Positions 13,215 to 20,947 of a DNA stretch of 64,000 bases are shown here, in pieces. Numbering within the stretch: position 1 is the first letter of the stretch; the number at the start of each line of letters is the position of its first letter. Below the pieces are notes generated by a model. That model searched no databases. It was given only the letters and a program-made list of their open reading frames with translations, and was not told the origin of the DNA. The position numbers were made by a program, and so were the translations under genes. The DNA comes from Bradyrhizobium sp. JYMT SZCCT0428 (GTDB lineage Bacteria; Pseudomonadota; Alphaproteobacteria; Rhizobiales; Xanthobacteraceae), in contig NZ_JAFCLS010000018.1 of NCBI RefSeq assembly GCF_018131075.1, positions 1 through 64,000 of the forward strand. The letters run 5' to 3'.

Positions 13215-13367
13215 TTAGCGGTGCCGCGCTTCGGCTTCCTGCGCCATCTTTATCCAGTCTCCCGCCAGCTTCAGCCAGTGCTCTTGATCGAGCGGGTTTT
13301 TCGCCCGGTCGGCCTGATCGCGGCATTCGTCGGCTAGCTTGCGAAATCTGGCGGCGTCCTCGGACAT
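13215..13367 (-). CDS. Small helical hypothetical protein
   Basis: This 50-residue protein reads MSEDAARFRKLADECRDQAD, then KNPLDQEHWLKLAGDWIKMA and QEAEARHR. The helix with R-K-L-A-x-E-C-R and W-L-K-L-A-x-D-W motifs is a small protein type I know from Bradyrhizobium with no assigned function. It is transcribed with, and downstream of, the MQRRR and MPEYRAY genes on the minus strand, 56 bp after them. Confidence 0.6.
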   Translation of the reverse strand: MSEDAARFRKLADECRDQADRAKNPLDQEHWLKLAGDWIKMAQEAEARHR

Positions 13368-13423
13368 GCCGGCGAGGATACAGGATTGTCCGGTTTCGCC
13401 AAATGAGGCGCCCCTTACGGATG

Positions 13424-13658
13424 CTATGCGGGTTTAGGAACCATGCGGCCATCGTGTATGCCGTGCGTGATGGCGTGGTCGCTGGTCGCTCCCGCCGCCA
13501 GCCGAACGATCAGATGGGGTCCGCTCTCCAGCGACCGGGCCACGGTTTGAAAGGCGTTTGGCCTTTTCCGTGGCCTCGCTGTCATCGGCGCAAACCATCG
13601 GCTCGTATCCGATGAAATGCCCGTCCTCGCCTACGATGTAAGCGCGATACTCTGGCAT
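13424..13658 (-). pseudogene. Probable frameshifted small gene (MPEYRAY type)
   Basis: The frame starts MPEYRAYIVGEDGHFIGYEP and runs to ATEKAKRL, then becomes random in the ORF that ends at 13434. One frame over, protein-like sequence continues (SLESGPHLIVRLAAGATSDH, then DGRMVPKPA) to TAG at 13424-13426. A one-base indel near 13570 is likely. The ATG overlaps the stop of the MQRRR-type gene upstream (TGATG), so the two were coupled. Alternatively the second part is a separate overlapping gene. Confidence 0.5.
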
Positions 13659-13855
13659 CAACGGGGCGCTTGCAGGCCGGGCGATGTTAGCCATTGCTGC
13701 ATGTGGGCGGCAGTTTCGGCCTGCCGGGCTTTGCGGATTAACCGCTCCCGTTCGAAACTTGGACGGGTGCCTTGAGCCTGCTTCCGCAAGCGCCGCGCCT
13801 CTTCGATTAGGCGCTGATCTAGTGGGGCATCATGTTGGATACGGCGTCGTTGCAT
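13658..13855 (-). CDS. Small helical protein, MQRRR family
   Basis: This 65-residue protein begins MQRRRIQHDAPLDQRLIEEA and ends AAHMQQWLTSPGLQAPR. It is a paralogue of the protein at 4391-4585, sharing MQRRR, the L-x-x-R-L-I helix start and the QAETA/IETA stretch. It has leader copy 3 (13880-13987) upstream and overlaps the start of the MPEYRAY gene. It is probably a small adaptor or nucleic-acid binding protein; function unknown. Confidence 0.6.
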   Translation of the reverse strand: MQRRRIQHDAPLDQRLIEEARRLRKQAQGTRPSFERERLIRKARQAETAAHMQQWLTSPGLQAPR

Positions 13856-13879
13856 GGCGCTGCTCCATTCCTGAGGAAG

Positions 13880-13987
13880 GCGGGAGCGCTACGGTGCGTT
13901 CTCATCACCGATAGAAGCCGAAGGCCGGGCGGTGATTGGAACAGTCTGGCATGTGTTTTGGCCGACATACTGGTCAAAACAGCTCAC
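13880..13987 (-). promoter_or_regulatory. Leader-like element, copy 3 with hairpin
   Basis: On the minus strand it reads GTGAGCTGTTTTGACCAG, TATGTCGGC, ACATGCCAGA, then AATCACCG-CCC-GGCCTTCGGC-TTCTAT-CGGTGA and GCGCTCCCGCC. The TCACCG/CGGTGA stem and inner GCC-TTC-GGC stem are kept relative to copy 2, while bases between them vary. It ends 25 bp before the MQRRR-family gene. Confidence 0.55.
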
Positions 13988-14340
13988 CCTCGCGGAATCG
14001 TTAACAACTCAAATCAGGCCGCGGTCGCTTTTTTGCACCCGTTTCACAGCCAAGCCATCGATCCACCAGGAACAGCAGCGCGGTTATGACGATCACGGCC
14101 AAGACAACGGTGCCGAGCAACAACAACGGTGAAGAGCAAGCCTCTGCACACACGCCAAACAGCCCTCTGAAAGAACAAAGCGCGAAGCGCGATGTTGCGT
14201 CCGTGTTGCGTGGAACGGTTGGGAAGGGTTGGTAAGCCGTTGATTTCGTTAGTATGGCCTTGCAGCGTCTTGCAACACCAGAACAGGCAAGAGAACGGAG
14301 CCATAACGGGCAAGAGTGCTTATTCGCCAAGCACTTATAA
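13988..14340. other. Island end, no convincing gene
   Basis: On the minus strand a frame ending at TAA near 14001 holds one hydrophobic helix (LLLLGTVVLAVIVITALLFL) but lacks a good start; it may be a remnant. The rest, up to the tRNA, is non-coding. This is where one attachment-site copy would be expected, within or next to the tRNA 3' end. Confidence 0.4.
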
Positions 14341-14417
14341 TGGCGCACTCGGAGAGATTCGAACTCCCGACCCTCGGAATCGAAATCCGATGCTCTATCC
14401 AGCTGAGCTACGAGTGC
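14341..14417 (-). tRNA. tRNA-Arg (anticodon TCG)
   Basis: The 77-nt cloverleaf on the minus strand has acceptor arms GCACTCG/CGAGTGC, a D-arm GCTCAGCTGGATAGAGC, an anticodon loop TTTCGAT giving anticodon TCG (reads CGA), a T-arm with GTTCGAATC, and an encoded CCA. Its 3' end faces the accessory region at lower coordinates, which fits use of this tRNA as an integration site. Confidence 0.95.
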
Positions 14418-14470
14418 CTGTAGCCCGCCCGATTATCAGACTTGTCCGGGCAGGGCCAGCAGCGGAACGT

Positions 14471-14725
14471 TTAGTAACAGGGGTGCCGGCCGCCCTGGCC
14501 GAAGTAGGCGGCCGCGCCCTGGCGGCAATAGTTGGTCGAGGGGCCGTCATAATAGGCAAAAGTGCCGGGCTGGGCGCCGGGCCCGTAATTGTGCTGGTAG
14601 CTGATCGGATAGGGCAGCGGCCAGTGATGGCGGTGGTGGCGATTATGGCGGGCGTCCGCCAGGCTCGGCGCCAGGGCCGCGGCGGCAAAGAGGGCGGCGG
14701 CGATTAAAAACTTGGCTTTGGGCAT
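14471..14725 (-). CDS. Small secreted His-rich protein
   Basis: This 84-residue protein has a clear signal peptide (MPKAKFLIAAALFAAAALAP, cleavage near SLADA). The mature part is rich in His, Tyr, Pro and Gly (ARHNRHHRHHWPLPYPISYQ) and ends GGRHPCY with two cysteines in the last 20 residues. The His cluster could bind metal, but this is inference. It is the first gene outside the island, monocistronic, downstream of the tRNA. Confidence 0.7.
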   Translation of the reverse strand: MPKAKFLIAAALFAAAALAPSLADARHNRHHRHHWPLPYPISYQHNYGPGAQPGTFAYYDGPSTNYCRQGAAAYFGQGGRHPCY

Positions 14726-14959
14726 TTTGATTCTCCGGAAGATCCCACCAGGAAACTAGACGTTTTTGGCCGGTCCGGGGGCCATTTTACGCAAAACGAT
14801 TGGAAAAGCTGCGGAAAATTGGCCGAAGCTTGCCCATTTTTGGCCCCTAAAGGATGCTTAACGAAATCCCAACACAGTCCGGCCAAGGTTCTGCGGTGTG
14901 GTTCGGACTTCAAGGGCCACCCTCCGCTTTGACAAGGCTATCCGGTTCCCGATCGACCC

Positions 14960-15406
14960 ATGCGCATCACGTCCCTCGCCCTGCTGTCCCTCTCGGTTCT
15001 GGTCGCGACCCCGGCGCGGGCCGATCTGCACATCACGCGCGACCATGGCGGCTACGTCGAGGAATACAAGGTCAAGTACAAGCGGATCCGCGACCGCAAG
15101 GAACGCGTCATCATCGACGGCATCTGCAACTCGGCCTGCACACTGGTGTTCGGCATCGTGCCGATGAACAAGATCTGCGTGACGCCGAAGGCGAGCCTCG
15201 GGTTTCACCTGGCCTATTACGACAAGGCCTTCACCTTCGGCATCAAGGTCACAAGCTCCGACGGCACGTCGGACCTGATGTCCTATTATCCGGATACCGT
15301 GAAGGACTGGATCCGTCGCAATGGCGGGCTCACCACCGAGATGAAGAAGATCAAGAACGGTGGCGAGCTCTGGAAGATCGTCGATCCCTGTCCCGAAGCG
15401 TTTTGA
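14960..15406 (+). CDS. Exported protein with ClpP-like CNSACT motif
   Basis: This 148-residue protein has a signal peptide (MRITSLALLSLSVLVATPAR, cut after ARA). The segment IDGICNSACTLVFGIVP resembles the strand-turn-helix around the nucleophile in periplasmic ClpP/crotonase-like proteins (C-x-S-A-C-T). Then comes ASLGFHLAYY, where a catalytic histidine might lie. Substrate and activity are unknown and the family link is inferred from the motif. A frame on the other strand is a shadow. Confidence 0.6.
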   Translation: MRITSLALLSLSVLVATPARADLHITRDHGGYVEEYKVKYKRIRDRKERVIIDGICNSACTLVFGIVPMNKICVTPKASLGFHLAYYDKAFTFGIKVTSSDGTSDLMSYYPDTVKDWIRRNGGLTTEMKKIKNGGELWKIVDPCPEAF

Positions 15407-15446
15407 ACCGAGCACAATCGCGCCGGCTCCGCGTCATCAGCACTCC

Positions 15447-15560
15447 CTAAAACGTCACCACGCCACGGATCGATTCCCCGCGCTTCATCAATTCGAATGC
15501 GTTGTTGACGATCTTCGGCACGTCGGTGCGGCCGCGCGTGGCGCGACGGATCCGCGCGAT
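15447..15560 (-). pseudogene. 3' remnant of a class III-type alcohol dehydrogenase gene
   Basis: The minus-strand frame reads RGRTDVPKIV joined directly to NNAFELMKRGESIRGVVTF and a stop. In zinc-dependent alcohol/formaldehyde dehydrogenases these two stretches are normally about 25 residues apart (the D-x-I-T-H segment), so an internal deletion is visible as well as loss of the whole 5' part. The residual is not functional. Confidence 0.6.
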
Positions 15561-15605
15561 CAGTCCTTGCCGCATAGCATATGATCGGGCACTACGCTTC
15601 CGCAA

Positions 15606-16481
15606 ATGAACCGTGACCTTGAAGATCTTGCCGCGCGGGCGGCGCCGGCGATTTTCGTCGTGCTGTGGAGCACCGGCTTCATCGCTACCAAATACGTCGT
15701 CAACAACGCCGATCCGTTGACCTATCTCGCGATCCGGATGGCGCTGGTGGTCGTTTTGATGGCTGGTATCGTCGCGATCGCGCGGCCACGCTGGCCGGAT
15801 CGGATCGGCATCTTCCACAGCGCCGTCGCCGGCATTCTGGTGCACGGATTCTATCTCGGTGGCACCGCGATTGCGATTGCGCATTCGATTCCCGCTGGGC
15901 TGTCCGCGCTGATCCCCGGCCTGCAGCCGATCCTGACCTCGACCATCGCCAACCGCTGGCTCGGTGAGCGCGTCACGGCGATTCAATGGGCCGGACTCTT
16001 GCTCGGGCTCGCGGGCGTGGTGCTGATCCTGCACAATCGGCCGATGAGCGGCGACGCGGGTTGGGGGTGGCTTGCCTCCGGCGTGTCGCTGATCAGCATC
16101 ACGCTCGGCACGCTCTACCAGCGGCGGTACTGCAACGCGATCGACTGGCGTGCGGGCAATCTCGTGCAATACATCGCGGTTACGATTTTCTTCGGGCTCG
16201 GGGCATGGCTGTTCGAGAACAATGTGGTGCATTGGACCACGGAGTTCGTGCTCGCGCTGAGCTGGCTGGTCGTGGTGCTGTCGATCGGATCGATCGGGTT
16301 GTTGTACTGGCTGATCCGCCGCTCGGCGGCGACGTCGGTGGCGAGCCTGTTCTATCTGGTGCCGGCGGTGACGGCGCTGATGGCCTATGTGCTGTTTGGC
16401 GAGCAGCTCGATGGAATCGCGCTTGTCGGCATGACCGCGTGCGCGGCGGCGGTGTTTCTGGTCAACCGGCGCGCTGCCTGA
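15606..16481 (+). CDS. EamA/DMT-family transporter
   Basis: This 291-residue protein has about ten hydrophobic segments arranged as two EamA repeats (first repeat through residues 1-135, second about 150-290). Typical phrases are LWSTGFIATKYVVNNADPLT near the N-terminus and VASLFYLVPAVTALMAYVLF near the C-terminus. Such drug/metabolite-type permeases export amino acids, nucleosides or other small molecules; the substrate cannot be told. It is convergent with the photolyase gene, 6 bp apart. Confidence 0.85.
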   Translation: MNRDLEDLAARAAPAIFVVLWSTGFIATKYVVNNADPLTYLAIRMALVVVLMAGIVAIARPRWPDRIGIFHSAVAGILVHGFYLGGTAIAIAHSIPAGLSALIPGLQPILTSTIANRWLGERVTAIQWAGLLLGLAGVVLILHNRPMSGDAGWGWLASGVSLISITLGTLYQRRYCNAIDWRAGNLVQYIAVTIFFGLGAWLFENNVVHWTTEFVLALSWLVVVLSIGSIGLLYWLIRRSAATSVASLFYLVPAVTALMAYVLFGEQLDGIALVGMTACAAAVFLVNRRAA

Positions 16482-16487
16482 GGATGT

Positions 16488-17927
16488 TTAGCGATTGCGA
16501 ATGCTCGCATAGGCCGCGAGCGCGCGTTCACGTCCCTTCTTGTGATCCATGATCGGCTGCGGATAGGTCTTGCCGAGTTCGATGCCGGCGCTTGCAAGTT
16601 CGAGCGGTGTCGCGGTCCAGGGTTGGTGGATCAGGTCATCGGGCAATTGGTTCAGCTCCGGCACCCAGCGCCTGATGTAGACGCCATCGGGATCGAACTT
16701 CTCGCCCTGCAGGATCGGATTGAAGACGCGGAAGTAGGGGGCGGCATCGGCGCCGCAGCCGGCGACCCACTGCCAGTTGGCAGGATTGCTGCCGGCATCG
16801 GCATCGACAAGCGTGTCCCAGAACCATTGCTCGCCCTCGCGCCAGTCGATCAAGAGATGCTTGACGAGAAACGAGGCCACCACCATCCGCACACGGTTGT
16901 GCATCACGCCGGTGTGCCAGAGTTCGCGCATGCCGGCGTCGACGATCGGATATCCGGTCCGCCCGCGCTGCCACGCGCGCAATGCCTTGGTGTCACCCTT
17001 CCAGGGAAACGCGTCGAACAATGCCTGCAGATTGCGCGTTGCGAGATCCGGCAGGTCGTAGAGCAGATGACGGCAGAATTCGCGCCAGCCGAGTTCGCTG
17101 AGGAATTTATCGATATCGGATGACAGGCGAGGGTGCTCGGCGGCAGCAAACTTTGCGGCGTGCCAGACCTGGCGCGGGCTGATCTCGCCGAAGCGAAGAT
17201 GCGGCGACAGACGCGAGGTGCCCTCACGGTCGGGGCGGTCGCGGTCACCGGAATAGCCGGCGATACCGCCGTCGAGGAACGCCTTGAGCCGCGTCTGCGC
17301 CGCAGCTTCGCCGGGCCGCCAGCTTTCGCGCAAGCCGCCGGCCCAGTCGGGCCTGGTGGGTTCGAGATGCCAGTCTTCCAGCGCATCGCTGGCGATATCG
17401 GATACGCCGTTCAGCTTCTTCGGCGCCGGCAGCGGCTTTGGCGGATCGCCGAGGGATTGCACCCGCCGCCAGAACGGCGTGAACACGCGCAGGCCGCGGT
17501 TCTCCTTGTTGCGGATCTGGCTCGGCGCCACCAGCAGGTCGCCTGGAAATCTGTGAGTGGCAACACCACCGAGGGCAGCCGCGACCTGATCCGCCACCCG
17601 CTGGTGGGGTGCCTCTGCAATCTCGTTCCAATAGACGGCGCCGGCATCGACCTCGCGCGCGAGGGCGGCAATGACCGTGGAGGCCGTCCCCCGGCGCAAC
17701 ACCAGGGACGCGCCCCGATCCCGGAGGCTCTCCTGCAAGGCGCGCAGCGACCGCGCCAGCCACCAGCGGGCAGCGCCTCCAAGTGTGCGAATGCCCGGCG
17801 TCCTCTCGTCGAGTACGAAAATGCATACAACCGGCGCTTGTGCTTTGGCGGCCGCATGCAGGGCGGGATGGTCCGAAAGGCGCAGGTCCTCACGGTACCA
17901 GACGATGGCAGGGCGAGGACTCGTCAT
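16488..17927 (-). CDS. phrB: Deoxyribodipyrimidine (CPD) photolyase
   Basis: This 479-residue class I photolyase repairs cyclobutane dimers with light using FAD. It has the N-terminal antenna domain (WYREDLRLSDHPAL), then GTSRLSPHLRFGEISPRQVW, and the FAD-binding core with WREFCRHLL, GYPIVDAGMRELWHTGVMHN and DAGSNPANWQWVAGCGADAA. Length and motifs are full. MTSPRP is the start, with divergence from the chemoreceptor gene at 18037 about 110 bp away. No LexA box was seen in the upstream gap. Confidence 0.95.
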   Translation of the reverse strand: MTSPRPAIVWYREDLRLSDHPALHAAAKAQAPVVCIFVLDERTPGIRTLGGAARWWLARSLRALQESLRDRGASLVLRRGTASTVIAALAREVDAGAVYWNEIAEAPHQRVADQVAAALGGVATHRFPGDLLVAPSQIRNKENRGLRVFTPFWRRVQSLGDPPKPLPAPKKLNGVSDIASDALEDWHLEPTRPDWAGGLRESWRPGEAAAQTRLKAFLDGGIAGYSGDRDRPDREGTSRLSPHLRFGEISPRQVWHAAKFAAAEHPRLSSDIDKFLSELGWREFCRHLLYDLPDLATRNLQALFDAFPWKGDTKALRAWQRGRTGYPIVDAGMRELWHTGVMHNRVRMVVASFLVKHLLIDWREGEQWFWDTLVDADAGSNPANWQWVAGCGADAAPYFRVFNPILQGEKFDPDGVYIRRWVPELNQLPDDLIHQPWTATPLELASAGIELGKTYPQPIMDHKKGRERALAAYASIRNR

Positions 17928-18036
17928 GCACGCATCAATTTCATCAAATTCCTGAACCTTTGCCTAGGGTTGCATCCATTAATGCGATCGTAAGCAAGAA
18001 CCGTCAAATTGAGCGCGATTTTGGGGAAAATTGCAC

Positions 18037-19773
18037 ATGTCCTTGCCGTCGTTTGGAAAACTCCTGCCGTCGCTGAAACTTCGTCTCGGCACCAAGGCGG
18101 TCATTTCCGCCGTCCTCCTGATCGCGGTGAATACCGCGCTGGTTGTAGGCGCGGCCTATTGGTCGCTCAACTCTGAGTTCGGCGACCGGGCGCTGCGCGA
18201 CATCGAGGTCAATCTGCGAACGCTGGCGCTGTCCTTTGCCGAGACCTACCCCGACGCCAAGATCACGCTGAAGGACGGCATGGTCGCCAAGGCCGAAGCG
18301 GCGAAGATGCCCGAATTCAAGGACCACGCGATCGTCGATCGCTCGGTCGGCTATGTCGGCGGCAACGCGACGCTGTTCGTCTATGACGAGGCCAGCAACC
18401 AATTCGTCCGCCGCTCCACCAATGTGAAGAAGGAAAATGGTGACCGCGCCGTCGGCACTCAGCTCGCGCCCGATCATCCCGGACAGCCGATCCTGCGTCG
18501 CGGCGAGGCCTATAAGGGGCCGGCCACGCTGTTCGGCAAGACCTTCATGACGGCCTATTACCCGATCGCGAATTCGGCCGGAAAGGTGATCGGCGTCCTC
18601 TATGTCGGCATTCCGATGGCGCAGTTCGAGACCATGCTGTCGCATGCCATACAGAACATGGCGATCGCAGCGGGCATTGCAGCGCTTCTCGTGATGCTGC
18701 TGACGATGCTGATCGTGCGCCGCGTGACCAAGCCGCTGACCTCGGTCACGGCGACGCTCACGGCCATCGCCAACGGCAACAGCGACGTCGAGGTGGGTCA
18801 TCACGAACGCATGGACGAGATCGGCGAGATCGCGCGCACCGTCGCGGTGTTCAAGAACAACTCGCTCGAGCGCCGCCGGCTTCGCGACGAACAGACCGCG
18901 GCCGCTTCTGCCGCCGTCGAACAGCGCAAGGCTGAATTGCGCGGCTTCGTCGACGAGTTCCAGACCAGCGTCGGTGGTATCCTCGACAAGGTGCTGAATT
19001 CCTCGGGCGAATTCGAGCGCGTGGCCAAGCAACTCACCGAGACCGCGCGGACCACCGCCGGGCTGTCGGGCCAGTCGGCGGGCGCGTCGGAGACCGCCTC
19101 CGAGCATGTCCGCACCGCGGCCGTTGCTTCCGATGAACTCTCCAATTCGATTGCCGAGATCACCCGCCGCGTCCAGGAATCCAACGGGATCGCGGCCGAC
19201 GCCGTCAAGCAGGCCGCGGCCACCGACCAGCGCATCAACGAGCTGTCGGAGGCGGGCGCACGGATCGGCGACGTGGTGAAGCTGATCACCTCGATCGCCG
19301 AGCAGACCAATCTCCTGGCGCTCAACGCGACCATCGAGGCCGCCCGCGCCGGCGATGCCGGCCGCGGCTTTGCCGTGGTGGCCCAGGAGGTCAAGAGCCT
19401 CGCTGGCCAGACCGCCAAGGCCACCGAGGAGATCTCGAGTCAGATCGGCAGCATGCAGCTTGCGACCGAAGAGTCGGTCAGCGCGATCAAGGCGATTGGC
19501 CAGACCATCGAGCGCATCAGCGATATCGCGACCTCGATTTCGGCCGCGGTCGAGCAGCAGCGCGGTGCGACGGCGAACATCGCCCAGAGCGTCCGGGCCG
19601 CCGCAAGCGGGACCGCCGACGTCGCCGTCAACATCCGCAACGCTGCGCAGGGCGCGGGCGAGACCGGCGAGACCTCCAGCCGCATGTTTGCCTCGGCGCA
19701 GGCGCTGTCGGGCGAGAGCCTGCATCTGAAGGCCGAGGTCGAGAAGTTCCTGGACCGCGTTCGCGCGGCCTGA
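18037..19773 (+). CDS. Methyl-accepting chemotaxis protein with Cache sensor
   Basis: This 578-residue protein has TM1 at about 20-42, a periplasmic Cache-type domain to about 205 (FGKTFMTAYYPIANSAGKVI), TM2 at about 207-230, HAMP (RRVTKPLTSVTATLTAIANG) and a signalling domain with the conserved hairpin (EQTNLLALNATIEAARAGDA, GRGFAVVAQEVKSLAGQTAK). It would bind small organic ligands outside and control CheA. The start chosen is ATG at 18037; an in-frame TTG lies 2 codons upstream. No che gene is near, so it is an orphan receptor. A strong terminator follows. Confidence 0.93.
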   Translation: MSLPSFGKLLPSLKLRLGTKAVISAVLLIAVNTALVVGAAYWSLNSEFGDRALRDIEVNLRTLALSFAETYPDAKITLKDGMVAKAEAAKMPEFKDHAIVDRSVGYVGGNATLFVYDEASNQFVRRSTNVKKENGDRAVGTQLAPDHPGQPILRRGEAYKGPATLFGKTFMTAYYPIANSAGKVIGVLYVGIPMAQFETMLSHAIQNMAIAAGIAALLVMLLTMLIVRRVTKPLTSVTATLTAIANGNSDVEVGHHERMDEIGEIARTVAVFKNNSLERRRLRDEQTAAASAAVEQRKAELRGFVDEFQTSVGGILDKVLNSSGEFERVAKQLTETARTTAGLSGQSAGASETASEHVRTAAVASDELSNSIAEITRRVQESNGIAADAVKQAAATDQRINELSEAGARIGDVVKLITSIAEQTNLLALNATIEAARAGDAGRGFAVVAQEVKSLAGQTAKATEEISSQIGSMQLATEESVSAIKAIGQTIERISDIATSISAAVEQQRGATANIAQSVRAAASGTADVAVNIRNAAQGAGETGETSSRMFASAQALSGESLHLKAEVEKFLDRVRAA

Positions 19774-19803
19774 TCGCAATCTGGCTATCGCCAATCTTTC
19801 CGT

Positions 19804-19845
19804 GACGCCGGTTCTGATGACATCAGAACCGGCGTCATATTTTTC
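19804..19845 (+). terminator. Strong intrinsic terminator
   Basis: Arms GACGCCGGTTCTGATG and CATCAGAACCGGCGTC pair perfectly over 16 bp around one base (functionally a shorter stem with a small loop), followed by ATATTTTTC. It ends the chemoreceptor gene. Confidence 0.9.
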
Positions 19846-19871
19846 TGACGCCTTGAAAGCGCGATGAACCG

Positions 19872-20534
19872 TTACTGTTTCGGCTGCGGCACGATCCGGA
19901 TGTACGGCTTCGGCGACTTCCAGCCCTGCGGATAGATCGTCTTGGCCTCGTCGTCGGTGACTGAGCCTGCGATGATGACGTCTTCGCCCTGTTTCCAGTC
20001 GGCCGGCGTCGCGACCCGATGCTTGGCCGTCATCTGCAGGGAATCGATCACGCGCAAGATCTCCTGGAAATTGCGGCCCGTGGTCATCGGATAGACCAGC
20101 ACCAGCTTGATCTTCTTGTCCGGTCCGATGATGAAGACGTTGCGCACGGTCTGGTTATCGGCCGCGGTCCGGGTTGCGACATCCCCCGAGGTGGAAGCGG
20201 GGAGCATGTCGTAGAGCTTGGAGACGTTGAAATCGGTGTCGCCGATCATCGGATAGTTCGGCGCCGCGCCTTGCGTCTCCTTGATGTCCTCCGACCATTT
20301 CGAATGCTTGTCGACGGGATCGACGCTGAGCCCCATCAGCTTGACGCCGCGCTTGTCGAATTCGCCCTTCAACTTTGCGAGAGCGCCGAGTTCGGTGGTG
20401 CAAACCGGGGTGAAATCCTTCGGATGCGAGAACAACAGCGCCCAATTTGAGCCGATCCAGTCGTGGAATTTGATTTTGCCCTCGGTGGTCTGGGCTTCGA
20501 AGTCCGGGGCGACTGCGCCAATCTGGAGTGCCAT
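19872..20534 (-). CDS. 1-Cys peroxiredoxin (Prx6 type)
   Basis: This 220-residue peroxiredoxin reduces hydroperoxides. The peroxidatic cysteine is Cys45 in HPKDFTPVCTTELG; the thioredoxin fold is followed by the C-terminal extension of the Prx6 group (ATPADWKQGEDVIIAGSVTD, then YPQGWKSPKPYIRIVPQ). No resolving cysteine is seen in the usual 2-Cys position. The start is ATG 20534 (MALQIGAVAPDFEA); the in-frame ATG upstream adds residues outside the family. It is monocistronic and faces the terminator at 19804. Confidence 0.93.
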   Translation of the reverse strand: MALQIGAVAPDFEAQTTEGKIKFHDWIGSNWALLFSHPKDFTPVCTTELGALAKLKGEFDKRGVKLMGLSVDPVDKHSKWSEDIKETQGAAPNYPMIGDTDFNVSKLYDMLPASTSGDVATRTAADNQTVRNVFIIGPDKKIKLVLVYPMTTGRNFQEILRVIDSLQMTAKHRVATPADWKQGEDVIIAGSVTDDEAKTIYPQGWKSPKPYIRIVPQPKQ

Positions 20535-20798
20535 GGTACACCTCATCTTATTCAAGTTGCAGGAGAATTTCTGTTAATCTGTATAAGCCCTAACGGGGTG
20601 GAAGTGAACCTCCCGCCAAAAAAGGCGAGATCCTTCTCCGCGAATAGGGAACTCCTAGCACCTTCTTTCGATCTGCGCCCCTGCGACGAAAAATCCACAG
20701 CGGCGGTAATCGCCCGGATTGCCCCGATATCGCCTTTTATGGTCCGCAAGACCCCGGTCCCGGTTGCCGGGGGCGTTCATCGGTCGTTCAACCGAACC

Positions 20799-20812
20799 GT
20801 GACATCAGTCAC
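20799..20812. promoter_or_regulatory. Crp/Fnr-like palindrome
   Basis: GTGACATCAGTCAC with flanks CC and AGCGA reads CCGTGAC-N4-GTCACAGCGA, the same frame as the site at 7135 (CCGTGACCTAGGTCACAGCGA). It lies about 136 bp upstream of the 20948 gene and overlaps the first of two direct repeats. Confidence 0.45.
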
Positions 20813-20844
20813 AGCGACTAACTGGAGTCACCGCGACTAAATGG
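20808..20844. repeat. Two 18-bp direct repeats, 19-bp period
   Basis: GTCACAGCGACTAACTGG (20808-20825) and GTCACCGCGACTAAATGG (20827-20844) agree at 16 of 18 positions and are spaced 19 bp apart, close to two helical turns. This suggests a tandem operator. Confidence 0.6.
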
Positions 20845-20947
20845 CAACCATCTAAAAATCTCGGAATGCAAGTTCCGAATCGTTAACCACTCGTTTACGC
20901 CGGCGTCGCAATGCTGGACCAGAAAAAGAAATTGAGAAGTGCAAGCT

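Larger units (their letters stand above)
20535..20947. other. Intergenic region with regulatory repeats
   Basis: There is no gene in these 413 bases. The right part holds a Crp-like palindrome at 20799-20812 and two direct 18-bp repeats at 20808-20844, both upstream of the 20948 gene. The left part must contain the peroxiredoxin promoter. Confidence 0.6.

Noticed and set aside
17133..17993. Long plus-strand frame opposite the photolyase
   Set aside because: It mirrors phrB in the complementary strand, has low complexity and no family signal. High GC makes antisense frames long here.
18004..19794. 596-codon minus-strand frame opposite the chemoreceptor
   Set aside because: It is an antisense shadow of a well-defined MCP gene, rich in Arg/Gly/Asp/Leu without a domain.
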